From the NCBI GenBank assembly GCA_007123655.1, contig SKKR01000003.1, forward strand, positions 1-5,984: a stretch of DNA of 5,984 bases. Reading direction: 5' to 3'. The notes beneath the pieces are model-generated. The model saw only the letters and a list, made by a program, of their open reading frames with translations. It was not told the DNA's origin and made no database searches. This document shows positions 1 through 5,579 of the stretch, one piece after another. The position numbers were made by a program, and so were the translations under genes. Source of the stretch: Thermomicrobiaceae bacterium. Lineage in GTDB: Bacteria > Chloroflexota > Chloroflexia > Thermomicrobiales > Thermomicrobiaceae. Numbering within the stretch: position 1 is the first letter of the stretch; every line of letters starts with the position of its first letter.

Positions 1-306
1 GATCACCCGGGACAGGACATCCCTGCCGAGGTGGTCCGTCCCGAGCGGATTGGTCGCGGTCCCAGCCGAGAAGACGGCTGGCGGGGAAAGTCGGTCCACG
101 AGTGTCTGACTGACGGGATCATGCGGGGCGAGAACCGGAGCCAATGCTCCGATAAGGACGAATATCGCCATGACCGCAACGCAGGCCCGGATCAACCAAG
201 GCATTGCAGGCCATCGGGCTCGAGAGTTCGTGCCGGCCGGTCGGACGAACGGACTCGGCGTGCCCCTGGTGCTCGGGTTTTGCGCGCTCGCTGCGGTCCG
301 TACCAC
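1..306 (-). CDS. DppC/OppC-type ABC transporter permease, N-terminal part (cut by left window edge)
   Basis: This is the first 102 residues of the second inner-membrane permease of a peptide/nickel-type ABC importer. The frame stays open to base 1, so the C-terminal two thirds lie outside. After a roughly 40-residue hydrophilic, Pro/Ser/Arg-rich N-terminus comes one membrane helix (about residues 42-60, AVMAIFVLIGALAPVLA). Next is the family hallmark NPLGTDHLGRDVLSRV (about 86-101), which in this family precedes the permease core. An in-frame TGA at 325-327 limits the start. GTG at 304-306 is preferred because GGAG (318-321, minus strand) lies 11 bases upstream. The alternative is ATG at 202-204, which lacks a clear ribosome site but would remove the long polar N-terminus. 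The gene starts 41 bases after the DppB-like stop, so the two are almost certainly cotranscribed. Peptide, nickel or another solute cannot be told apart from this fragment. Confidence 0.88.
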   Translation of the reverse strand, partial: MVRTAASAQNPSTRGTPSPFVRPAGTNSRARWPAMPWLIRACVAVMAIFVLIGALAPVLAPHDPVSQTLVDRLSPPAVFSAGTATNPLGTDHLGRDVLSRVI

Positions 307-317
307 GTTATTGCCTG

Positions 318-321
318 CTCC
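318..321 (-). promoter_or_regulatory. Ribosome binding site supporting the GTG start of the DppC-like gene
   Basis: GGAG on the minus strand, 11 bases before GTG 304-306 and inside the 41-base gap after the DppB-like stop. The spacing is on the long side, so it supports the start without proving it. Confidence 0.4.
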
Positions 322-347
322 AGATCAGGACGTTCTGACGCGGCGGG

Positions 348-1265
348 CTATTCGTATCGAATCCTCGGGTCGAGCAGTCCGTAGATGACATCGACCGCGA
401 AGTTCACAAGGACGACCGAGGTCGCGATGACCATTACCGCAAGTTGAATCACCGGGTAGTCACGGTTCATCACCGAGTTTATGACAAGTCTCCCCATGCC
501 AGGCCAGGCGAAAACGTGCTCGACAACGATCGCTCCGGAAATCGCTAGCCCGACCTGGAGACCGAGTACGGTAACCACCGGAATCGCGGCGTTTCGCATC
601 ACGTGTCTCGTCTGAACCGAGAACTCCCGCAGCCCTTTCGCCCGGGCGGTCCTCACGTATTCGTTTCCGAGCACCTCAAGCGTGGCGGATCGGGTAAGTC
701 GGGCGATGCTCGCGACCCCGAAAGTGCTCAGCGTCAGCGCCGGCATGAGCAGGTGCTGCCAGGTGCCGCGTCCCGAACTCGGAAGCACCTGAAACGTCAT
801 GCTGAAGACAAGAATCAGGATGATCCCGACGAAAAATCCCGGCGCGGACTGACCGAAAAACGCGAACGCCATCAACCCACGGTCAACCAGCGTGTTCCGG
901 CGCAGCGCGGCGTAGATACCGGCCGGGACACCGATGACGACGGCAAGCGAGAGCGCCGCTGCGGAGAGCTCGATCGTCGCCGGGATGCGTTCCAGGACGA
1001 TCTCCGTTGCCGGTCGACGTTCGCGCAGTGAATTGCCGAAATCGCCGCTGGCAACCGTCTGCAGATAGCTGACATACTGCACTGGAAGGGACTCATTGAG
1101 CCCGAACTTCTCTCGCAGCGCTTCCACCGCGTCCGGGGAGGCCTCATCTCCGAGCATGAGGACGACAGGATCACCGGACAGGCGCAGACCGATGAAAACC
1201 AGCGTGACGACCATCCAGAGCGTCAATATTCCGCGGAACATTCGTCTCAACGTAAACGAGAGCAT
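348..1265 (-). CDS. DppB/OppB-type ABC transporter permease
   Basis: This is a complete 305-residue integral membrane subunit of a peptide/nickel/opine-type ABC importer, the usual length for DppB. It would form the membrane channel as a heterodimer with the DppC-like protein encoded next. The N-terminal helix (about 10-29) is followed by the periplasmic family segment ending GDFGNS (74-79). Further helices fall at about 98-120, 132-156, 228-250 and 268-297. The cytoplasmic EAA loop that contacts the ATPase is clear at about 202-235 (EYVRTARAKGL then RNAAIPVVT). Other family signatures are LMPALTLS (173-180), FAWPGMGRL (252-260) and the C-terminal LLDPRIRYE. The ATG at 1263-1265 has AGGA (1272-1275) six bases upstream. 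It is the first gene of a leftward unit, divergent from the nucleotidyltransferase. A substrate-binding protein gene often leads such operons, but none lies upstream here, so the substrate is unknown. Confidence 0.95.
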   Translation of the reverse strand: MLSFTLRRMFRGILTLWMVVTLVFIGLRLSGDPVVLMLGDEASPDAVEALREKFGLNESLPVQYVSYLQTVASGDFGNSLRERRPATEIVLERIPATIELSAAALSLAVVIGVPAGIYAALRRNTLVDRGLMAFAFFGQSAPGFFVGIILILVFSMTFQVLPSSGRGTWQHLLMPALTLSTFGVASIARLTRSATLEVLGNEYVRTARAKGLREFSVQTRHVMRNAAIPVVTVLGLQVGLAISGAIVVEHVFAWPGMGRLVINSVMNRDYPVIQLAVMVIATSVVLVNFAVDVIYGLLDPRIRYE

Positions 1266-1401
1266 GATACGTCCTGCGACACCGTCTCCCGGTCATGGTT
1301 CAGAAACCGAACACGCCGATCCCCACGGTTATCAAATGCCTGAGCCCACCCGAATGTTCCCCACGCGGAACGATTCACCGTCCATCGGAACCGTGGTGGC
1401 G

Positions 1402-1410
1402 TGCTAGGAT
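1402..1410 (+). promoter_or_regulatory. Possible extended -10 promoter for the nucleotidyltransferase-murJ operon
   Basis: TGCTAGGAT reads as an extended -10 element: TG, one base, then TAGGAT, which has 4 of 6 matches to TATAAT. It lies in the 196-base divergent gap. No convincing -35 box lies 17 bases upstream, which extended -10 promoters can do without. Transcription would begin near 1417, leaving a leader of about 45 bases. This is a consensus match only, and sigma factor preferences in this organism are unknown. Confidence 0.25.
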
Positions 1411-1461
1411 TCTGCCACGCTGCCCGGTTGTGCCGCGGCCGCTGGAGGACTGGGGGAAGGC

Positions 1462-1977
1462 ATGGGGCAGGTCATTCCCATCGAACAGCTTGCGGAACTC
1501 GCCACTCGCCTGCGCAGAGACGGCAAGCGGATCGTGTTCACGAACGGGCACTTCGACCTCCTTCATGTGGGGCATCTGCGCTATCTTCGTGCTGCCCGGC
1601 AACTCGGAGACGTGCTGATCGTCGGGGTGAACGACGACGCGAACACGACGGCACGCAAAGGCCTGCGCAGACCGATCATCCCCGAAGGCGAACGCGCCGA
1701 ACTGGTGGCCGGACTTGAGTGCGTGGACTTCGCCTCGATCTTCCATGAGCCGACCGCCCACGCCGTCTTGGAACGGCTCGAGCCTGAGATTTATGTCAAA
1801 GGCGGCGATTACTCTCTCGATCCTCAAGAGGGTGCGACCCCGCTGCCCGAGGCGGAGGCGGTACGACGATACGGTGGCGACGTCAGGATTCTGCCGCTCG
1901 CACCCGGTAATTCTACGAGTGACATCGAGCAGCGCATCATCGAGCGCTGGCGCCAGCACGGGCACGATACCCCGTGA
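1462..1977 (+). CDS. rfaE2: RfaE/HldE C-terminal-type nucleotidyltransferase (putative heptose-1-phosphate nucleotidyltransferase)
   Basis: A 171-residue cytoplasmic enzyme of the HxGH nucleotidyltransferase superfamily. It matches the C-terminal (adenylyltransferase) half of HldE/RfaE, which joins a nucleotide to D-glycero-manno-heptose 1-phosphate. Visible motifs are TNGHFDLLHVGH (27-38), with the nucleotide-binding HVGH at 35-38; GVNDDANT (55-62); KGLRRPIIPEGER (66-78); YVKGGDY (111-117), typical of RfaE; and NSTSDI (150-155) in the position of the phosphate-binding Ser/Thr motif. The N-terminal sugar kinase of bifunctional HldE is absent, so this is the stand-alone form. ATG 1462 is preceded by the purine-rich GGAGGACTGGGGGAAGG (1444-1460). 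Its TGA overlaps the GTG start of murJ (GTGA, 1974-1977), implying translational coupling. Whether the product is ADP-, GDP- or another nucleotide-heptose, or a different sugar, cannot be read from the sequence. A related cytidylyltransferase of the same fold is less likely because of the VKGGDY motif. Confidence 0.88.
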   Translation: MGQVIPIEQLAELATRLRRDGKRIVFTNGHFDLLHVGHLRYLRAARQLGDVLIVGVNDDANTTARKGLRRPIIPEGERAELVAGLECVDFASIFHEPTAHAVLERLEPEIYVKGGDYSLDPQEGATPLPEAEAVRRYGGDVRILPLAPGNSTSDIEQRIIERWRQHGHDTP

Positions 1978-3608
1978 GTGCCCCGGCTCCGGATCCGCAG
2001 GCGCCTTCCGAACGGTCGATCATCGCCCGCGGCGCCGCGATCATCATGGCCGGCACCATCCTGAGCCGGGTGCTCGGCCTCGTCCGGGAACAGATCACGT
2101 CATGGCTCTTCGGTACCGGTGACACTGTCGCGGCGTTCACGATCGCCGACAACATCCACACGATGCTGTTCGACCTCGTGATCAGCGGCATGATGCAGGC
2201 CGCGCTGGTGCCGGTGCTGAGCTCCTACGCTACGCCCGAACTGAAACACGAGTTGCGACGCATCGTCGGGGCGTTGCTTGTGCTGGCGTTGCTTGTCATC
2301 GGCAGCGTTGTCGTTCTGATGGAGGTCTTCGCACCTCAGGTCGTCACCGTGATGACCGCGCTCGGTGGCGGCGAAGAAGCGCGCGACCCGGAAACGGTCG
2401 AGCTGACCATCGATCTCGTTCGCATGATCCTCCCGGCGGTACTGCTCCTGGCAATCTCCACGATCCTGATGTCGACGCTGTACGCAATGCAGCGGTTCAC
2501 CCGTCCGGCGTTGTCACTCGCCGCGCGCAACGCGGCGATCGTTGCCGTGGCGTTGATGCTCGGACGGACCGAATTCGGGATCCGGGCGATCGTCGTCGGG
2601 ATCGTCCTGGGCGCGATTCTGATGATTCTCATTCAGGCGCCCGGACTCCGGGATGTCATGCCTCGGCCGAACTTCAATTTCCGCCATCCGGCGATCAAAC
2701 GGATCCTCGCGCTGTATGTGCCCATCTTCATCGGGTTGATGTCGAACACCATCGCTCTGGTCGTCGACCGAAACCTGGCCTGGGGTGTCGGCGAGCACGC
2801 ACTGGGCGCAATGCGCTATGCGACAGCCGTGAATCAGATGGTGCTCGGGGTCGTCGCCGCAGCCATCGCGCTCGCCGCGCTACCCACCCTCTCCCGCCAT
2901 TTCGCGGCTGGAGACACCGCTGCCTTCCAGCGAACGCTTTCGAACGGGCTCAAGATGGTAACGATCATGGTCGTCCCGGCTACGCTCGGACTGGCGGCGA
3001 TCTCCTGGCCCGCGGTCGACCTGCTCTTCTTCCACGGCGCAACCGATGACGTCGGCGCCCGCGCCATCCAGATTGCCCTGCTGGCGTATCTGCCCGGCAC
3101 ATTCTTCGCGGCGTATGACCAGGTGCTCATCTTCTCCTACTACGCCCGCCAGAACACGAGGACTCCGGTCATCGTCGGCGTGCTGGCGGTCGGCGTCTAC
3201 TTCGTCATGGCATTTCTACTGATCGGGCCGCTCGGCATGGCCGGCCTGGTGCTGGCCAATTCCACCCAGTTCACGTTCCACGCGATCGTCATGTGGCTCC
3301 TTCTCCGGCGGGCACTCGGCCGGGTCGGCGACGAAACGGTCGGCCGGACGCTCCGAATCTCGCTCGCAGTCGGGATTGTGATGGCGGGTATCGTGTTTCT
3401 GGTGTCCCAGGCGCTCGGGGAATTGCCGATTCCCGGCCACGACCAGGAGTCCGGGGCAGCCGCGATCTTCCATCAGATCGTGATGGTGGTCGTCCCGGTC
3501 GGCATTGGGGGCGCGATCTATGTGGGTGGTCTCTGGAAGCTCGGTGTCGAAGAGATCTCGATGATCATTTCCGGAATTCTGAGGAAACTGGGGATCTCCC
3601 GCAGGTGA
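1974..3608 (+). CDS. murJ: MurJ/MviN-family lipid-linked precursor flippase (divergent)
   Basis: A 544-residue polytopic membrane protein of the MOP exporter superfamily, family MurJ/MviN, with about 14 predicted helices. Characterised members flip lipid II across the cytoplasmic membrane for peptidoglycan synthesis. A short polar N-terminus leads into ILSRVLGLVRE (29-39), the strongest family signature, followed by FGTGD (46-50) and ALVPVLSSY (77-85). Later come VVDRNLAWGV (263-272), ALPTLSRHF (302-310), the NGLKMVTIMVVPATLGL helix (324-340) and AYDQVLIFSYYARQNTRTP (380-398). The start is GTG 1974, overlapping the preceding stop codon by four bases; translation is probably coupled, and no separate ribosome site is needed. 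In an ungapped alignment from memory with E. coli MurJ, R18 and R24 correspond to R32 and R38. D39, R52 and R270 correspond to A53, F66 and A285. Membership of the family is secure. A lipid II substrate is less so, and another lipid-linked glycan is possible. Confidence 0.9.
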   Translation: MSAPAPDPQAPSERSIIARGAAIIMAGTILSRVLGLVREQITSWLFGTGDTVAAFTIADNIHTMLFDLVISGMMQAALVPVLSSYATPELKHELRRIVGALLVLALLVIGSVVVLMEVFAPQVVTVMTALGGGEEARDPETVELTIDLVRMILPAVLLLAISTILMSTLYAMQRFTRPALSLAARNAAIVAVALMLGRTEFGIRAIVVGIVLGAILMILIQAPGLRDVMPRPNFNFRHPAIKRILALYVPIFIGLMSNTIALVVDRNLAWGVGEHALGAMRYATAVNQMVLGVVAAAIALAALPTLSRHFAAGDTAAFQRTLSNGLKMVTIMVVPATLGLAAISWPAVDLLFFHGATDDVGARAIQIALLAYLPGTFFAAYDQVLIFSYYARQNTRTPVIVGVLAVGVYFVMAFLLIGPLGMAGLVLANSTQFTFHAIVMWLLLRRALGRVGDETVGRTLRISLAVGIVMAGIVFLVSQALGELPIPGHDQESGAAAIFHQIVMVVVPVGIGGAIYVGGLWKLGVEEISMIISGILRKLGISRR

Positions 3609-3614
3609 GCCTGC
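3601..3614. terminator. Short hairpin over the murJ stop codon, possible bidirectional terminator
   Basis: GCAGG (3601-3605) and CCTGC (3610-3614) form a 5-bp stem with a TGAG loop that contains the murJ TGA stop. It lies in the tight junction of convergent genes, with 23 bases between the stops, where a shared terminator would be expected. No T-tract follows on either strand and the stem is short, so intrinsic termination is unproven. Confidence 0.2.
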
Positions 3615-3631
3615 CCGCGCAGACCCTGGAG

Positions 3632-4141
3632 CTACCGTCGAACGATCGTCGTCAGCAGCGCGCCGAACAGCATAGCGACGAGCGCGCCGACGAACGCTCC
3701 CAGCCGTCGGAACGCCTCCGGGCCTTCACTGTCCACGCCAACGACGTCATGGAAGAAGTCGTGCAGCAGCGGCGGCGCCAGGAACCAGCCGGCAAGCCCG
3801 CCGATCACTGCTCCGATCGCCAGAACCCCGATGACGACCAGCGCATCGCCAGCCGGGTCAGGCGGTCTGGTGACCACCGGCGCGGGGGTATCCTCCGGTG
3901 GAATGTACGCGTCCATGTCTTTCAGGATCTGGCGAGCACGTTCCTCTTCGTCAGGCTCAACGTCATCGCTCGCAGTCTCCGGTTCGAACTTGAGCGGCTC
4001 CTCGTCGTGTTCATCGGAGATCGCGTGAACGACGAGATCGTCTCTTGGCCGCGCTGCGTTACACGTCGAGCATCTCGGATCGTTCTCGGGAATGGTGCCT
4101 CCGCACCACTGGCAGGTCAGTTCCGGCATGTCAGTTTGCAT
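3632..4141 (-). CDS. Hypothetical acidic membrane protein with N-terminal Cys4 zinc ribbon and two C-terminal helices
   Basis: I do not recognise a named family. From ATG 4139-4141 the protein has 169 residues. It opens with a zinc-ribbon pattern, CQWC (10-13) and CSTC (24-27), so C-x2-C-x10-C-x2-C. A strongly acidic linker (about 42-84, rich in Asp/Glu) and a Pro-rich stretch (81-96) follow. Two hydrophobic helices (about 100-122 and 145-166) are joined by a short His/Asp-containing loop, and the protein ends in IVRR. By the positive-inside rule, both termini are likely cytoplasmic, placing the ribbon inside the cell. The frame is open upstream to a TTG at 4208-4210, but that codon overlaps the likely -10 box, so it is a poor start. 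ATG 4127-4129 (MPELTC) is an equally good alternative, and neither has a strong ribosome site. The gene lies downstream of the HDAC-like gene on the same strand and converges on murJ. Short N-terminal ribbons are common in uncharacterised membrane proteins, so no function is assigned. Confidence 0.8.
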   Translation of the reverse strand: MQTDMPELTCQWCGGTIPENDPRCSTCNAARPRDDLVVHAISDEHDEEPLKFEPETASDDVEPDEEERARQILKDMDAYIPPEDTPAPVVTRPPDPAGDALVVIGVLAIGAVIGGLAGWFLAPPLLHDFFHDVVGVDSEGPEAFRRLGAFVGALVAMLFGALLTTIVRR

Positions 4142-4203
4142 CAGGTCAGTCGGTTCCCGGACTCCACGCTCACAGGCGCAATCAAGTCGTACGTACTGAC
4201 CCA

Positions 4204-4232
4204 ATTCCAACCGGCTGACCGCTCCGTGTCAA
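4204..4232 (-). promoter_or_regulatory. Probable sigma70-type promoter for the zinc-ribbon membrane protein
   Basis: On the minus strand there is a perfect -35 box TTGACA (4227-4232), an exact 17-base spacer, and TGGAAT (4204-4209), which matches TATAAT at 4 of 6 positions. Transcription would begin near 4197, giving a leader of about 55-70 bases before ATG 4141 or 4129. This argues against the upstream TTG as start codon. It lies between the HDAC-like gene and the zinc-ribbon gene, so the latter need not depend on read-through. Confidence 0.5.
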
Positions 4233-4264
4233 CGAACCAATGGTCCTGACACGAACCGACGAAC
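4232..4264. repeat. Three short direct copies of ACGAAC beside the zinc-ribbon gene promoter
   Basis: ACGAACC occurs at 4232-4238 and 4251-4257, and ACGAAC again at 4259-4264, all in the same orientation. The first copy touches the TTGACA -35 box. The cluster occupies the 45 bases between that promoter and the HDAC-like stop. The start-to-start spacings are 19 and 8 bases. It could be a binding-site cluster or chance. Confidence 0.35.
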
Positions 4265-4276
4265 TGCCAGGCAGGG

Positions 4277-5398
4277 TTATCCGAACGTCCAGTACCGGGA
4301 GTTGTGAGCCCGAACAGCATCGATGGCCACGCGTTGATCGCCGGATACCTCGTTCGCTGGGGGCCAGATCGCCACGCGCGCTGGATCGAGCGGTTCTTCG
4401 ATCCCGGTGCGCCGATCCAGCAGCTCTTCGAAAATCGCCATCGTGCAGTACGGCGCCAGGACTTCGGCGTATCCTCCCTCCTGAGCCAGAACGAGCCTGC
4501 CTTCGCACACGCTCGACGCGAGATCCTTCATTGTCCGCGTCATCCGCCGAAACCCATCGGGGGTGACCGCCATCCGGGCAAGTGGATCCTGGGCGCTCGC
4601 ATCCTGTCCGGCGGAGATGATGATCAGTTCCGGGGCAAACTGCTCGGCTACTGGTGGGATGATCTCATCGAACACTGCCGCATAGGCAGCATCTCCGGAT
4701 CCGGCGGGGAGCGGAACGTTGACCGTGAAGCCTGTACCGTCGCCGGTGCCGGTCTGTTCAACCGCGCCGAACTCCGGCGGGAACCACCGGTCCTGGTGCA
4801 CGGAGATGAACAGGACGTTGGGATCACCGTAGAACGCGTCCTGGGTGCCGTTCCCGTGATGGACGTCCCAGTCCAGAATGAGGACGCGCTCGAGTCCGTT
4901 GGCGCGCCGGGCGTAGTGGGCGGCCACGACGACATTGCTGAATATACAGAAGCCCATTCCCTTTTCCGCCATCGCGTGATGTCCCGGCGGGCGGACGAGT
5001 GAGTAGCAGGATCGCACGTCTCCGGAAAGAACCGCATCCACGGCCGCTTTGACCCCGCCAGCCGCGTACATGGCCACTTCGGCGGAATCCGCGCCCATCG
5101 GCGCGCCGGCTCCAGCGTCCCCGCCACCCCCGGCGCAGAGCTGACGGACATGCTCCAGATACCATTCGGTGTGATAGACGAGCAGATCCTCATCGGTCGC
5201 TCTCTGTCCCGGAATGCGGACCAGATGCTCGAGCAGGCCGGTCAAGCCCATGAGCTTCATCGTTCGCTCAACGAGGCGAGGGTTGGACGGATGATCGACG
5301 GACTCAACGAACGGCAACGGCTGCCTGGTTACGGGCAGCCGCATGGGATTGGAGTTATGCTGCAGATACCTGTCGTCGAAGACCAGTCCCGTCGTCAT
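4277..5398 (-). CDS. Histone-deacetylase-like zinc amidohydrolase (class II HDAC / acetylpolyamine amidohydrolase family)
   Basis: A 373-residue cytoplasmic hydrolase of the arginase/deacetylase fold, the normal length for bacterial HDAC-like amidohydrolases. These remove acetyl groups from small amines such as acetylpolyamines, or from acetyl-lysine. The active site is complete: RPPGHHA (136-142) with the catalytic pair H140-H141; GFCIFSN (149-155); DWDVHHGNGT (176-185) supplying zinc ligands D178 and H180; SAGQDASAQDPLARM (262-276) supplying the third ligand D266; and QEGGY (306-310) with the transition-state tyrosine Y310. Q265 stands where related proteins usually have an aromatic residue (GFDA). 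There is no signal peptide. ATG 5396-5398 has AAGGAG (5407-5412) eight bases upstream. The gene diverges from the DUF2071 gene and may be cotranscribed with the zinc-ribbon gene downstream. The true substrate cannot be inferred from sequence; acetylpolyamine, acetoin-related and protein deacetylation are all possible. Confidence 0.95.
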   Translation of the reverse strand: MTTGLVFDDRYLQHNSNPMRLPVTRQPLPFVESVDHPSNPRLVERTMKLMGLTGLLEHLVRIPGQRATDEDLLVYHTEWYLEHVRQLCAGGGGDAGAGAPMGADSAEVAMYAAGGVKAAVDAVLSGDVRSCYSLVRPPGHHAMAEKGMGFCIFSNVVVAAHYARRANGLERVLILDWDVHHGNGTQDAFYGDPNVLFISVHQDRWFPPEFGAVEQTGTGDGTGFTVNVPLPAGSGDAAYAAVFDEIIPPVAEQFAPELIIISAGQDASAQDPLARMAVTPDGFRRMTRTMKDLASSVCEGRLVLAQEGGYAEVLAPYCTMAIFEELLDRRTGIEEPLDPARVAIWPPANEVSGDQRVAIDAVRAHNSRYWTFG

Positions 5399-5429
5399 CT
5401 CCTGTGCTCCTTATCGAATCGAACAAAAC

Positions 5430-5453
5430 CAACACGCTTCGTTCGGAGTGTTG
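5430..5453. promoter_or_regulatory. Interrupted palindrome upstream of the HDAC-like gene, possible operator
   Basis: CAACAC (5430-5435) and its exact reverse complement GTGTTG (5448-5453) are separated by 12 bases. They sit 31 bases upstream of the HDAC-like start in the 181-base divergent gap. A third CAACAC is found at 5524-5529, nearer the DUF2071 gene. The symmetry and location would suit a dimeric repressor, but the arms are only six bases and no regulator gene is in the window. Confidence 0.25.
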
Positions 5454-5564
5454 CCGGGTTCGGACCGACAGGCCGGTCACTGACCCGGACGAATCCGATA
5501 CTGACACGGTGCTCGTGCCGGCGCAACACCACCACCCTTGGGCCAGACATTGCGTCATCGTGCT

Positions 5565-5569
5565 GGAGG
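5565..5569 (+). promoter_or_regulatory. Ribosome binding site that selects the GTG start of the DUF2071 gene
   Basis: A full GGAGG, 10 bases before GTG 5580-5582. It is the strongest ribosome site near this reading frame. A weaker GGAG at 5600-5603, nine bases before GTG 5613-5615, is the competing choice. Confidence 0.5.
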
Positions 5570-5579
5570 CCATTTAATC

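Noticed and set aside
31..384. 117-codon open frame on the plus strand at the left edge
   Set aside because: It is antisense to the DppC-like N-terminus, which carries the NPLGTDHLGRD hallmark.
1375..1965. 196-codon open frame on the minus strand
   Set aside because: It is antisense to the RfaE-type gene, which has all family motifs; the antisense translation shows none.
4142..4210. N-terminal extension of the zinc-ribbon protein from a TTG at 4208-4210
   Set aside because: The TTG overlaps the probable -10 box, no ribosome site precedes it, and the ribbon begins right after the internal ATG codons.
3293..4249. 318-codon open frame on the plus strand across the murJ end and the zinc-ribbon gene
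   Set aside because: It lies antisense to the zinc-ribbon gene and out of frame with murJ. The translation is Arg/Pro/Asp-rich without domains or helices, typical of a shadow frame in GC-rich DNA.
4262..4275. Palindrome CTGCCAGGCAG just after the HDAC-like stop as a terminator
   Set aside because: The single-base centre leaves only a three-pair stem as RNA, and there is no T-tract.
4304..5002. 232-codon open frame on the plus strand
   Set aside because: It is wholly antisense to the HDAC-like gene, whose catalytic motifs leave no doubt, and has no recognisable domain or ribosome site.
5463..5478. Small hairpin GACCG-N6-CGGTC in the divergent gap
   Set aside because: It has only five base pairs in GC-rich sequence, with no T-tract and no placement at a gene end; probably chance.
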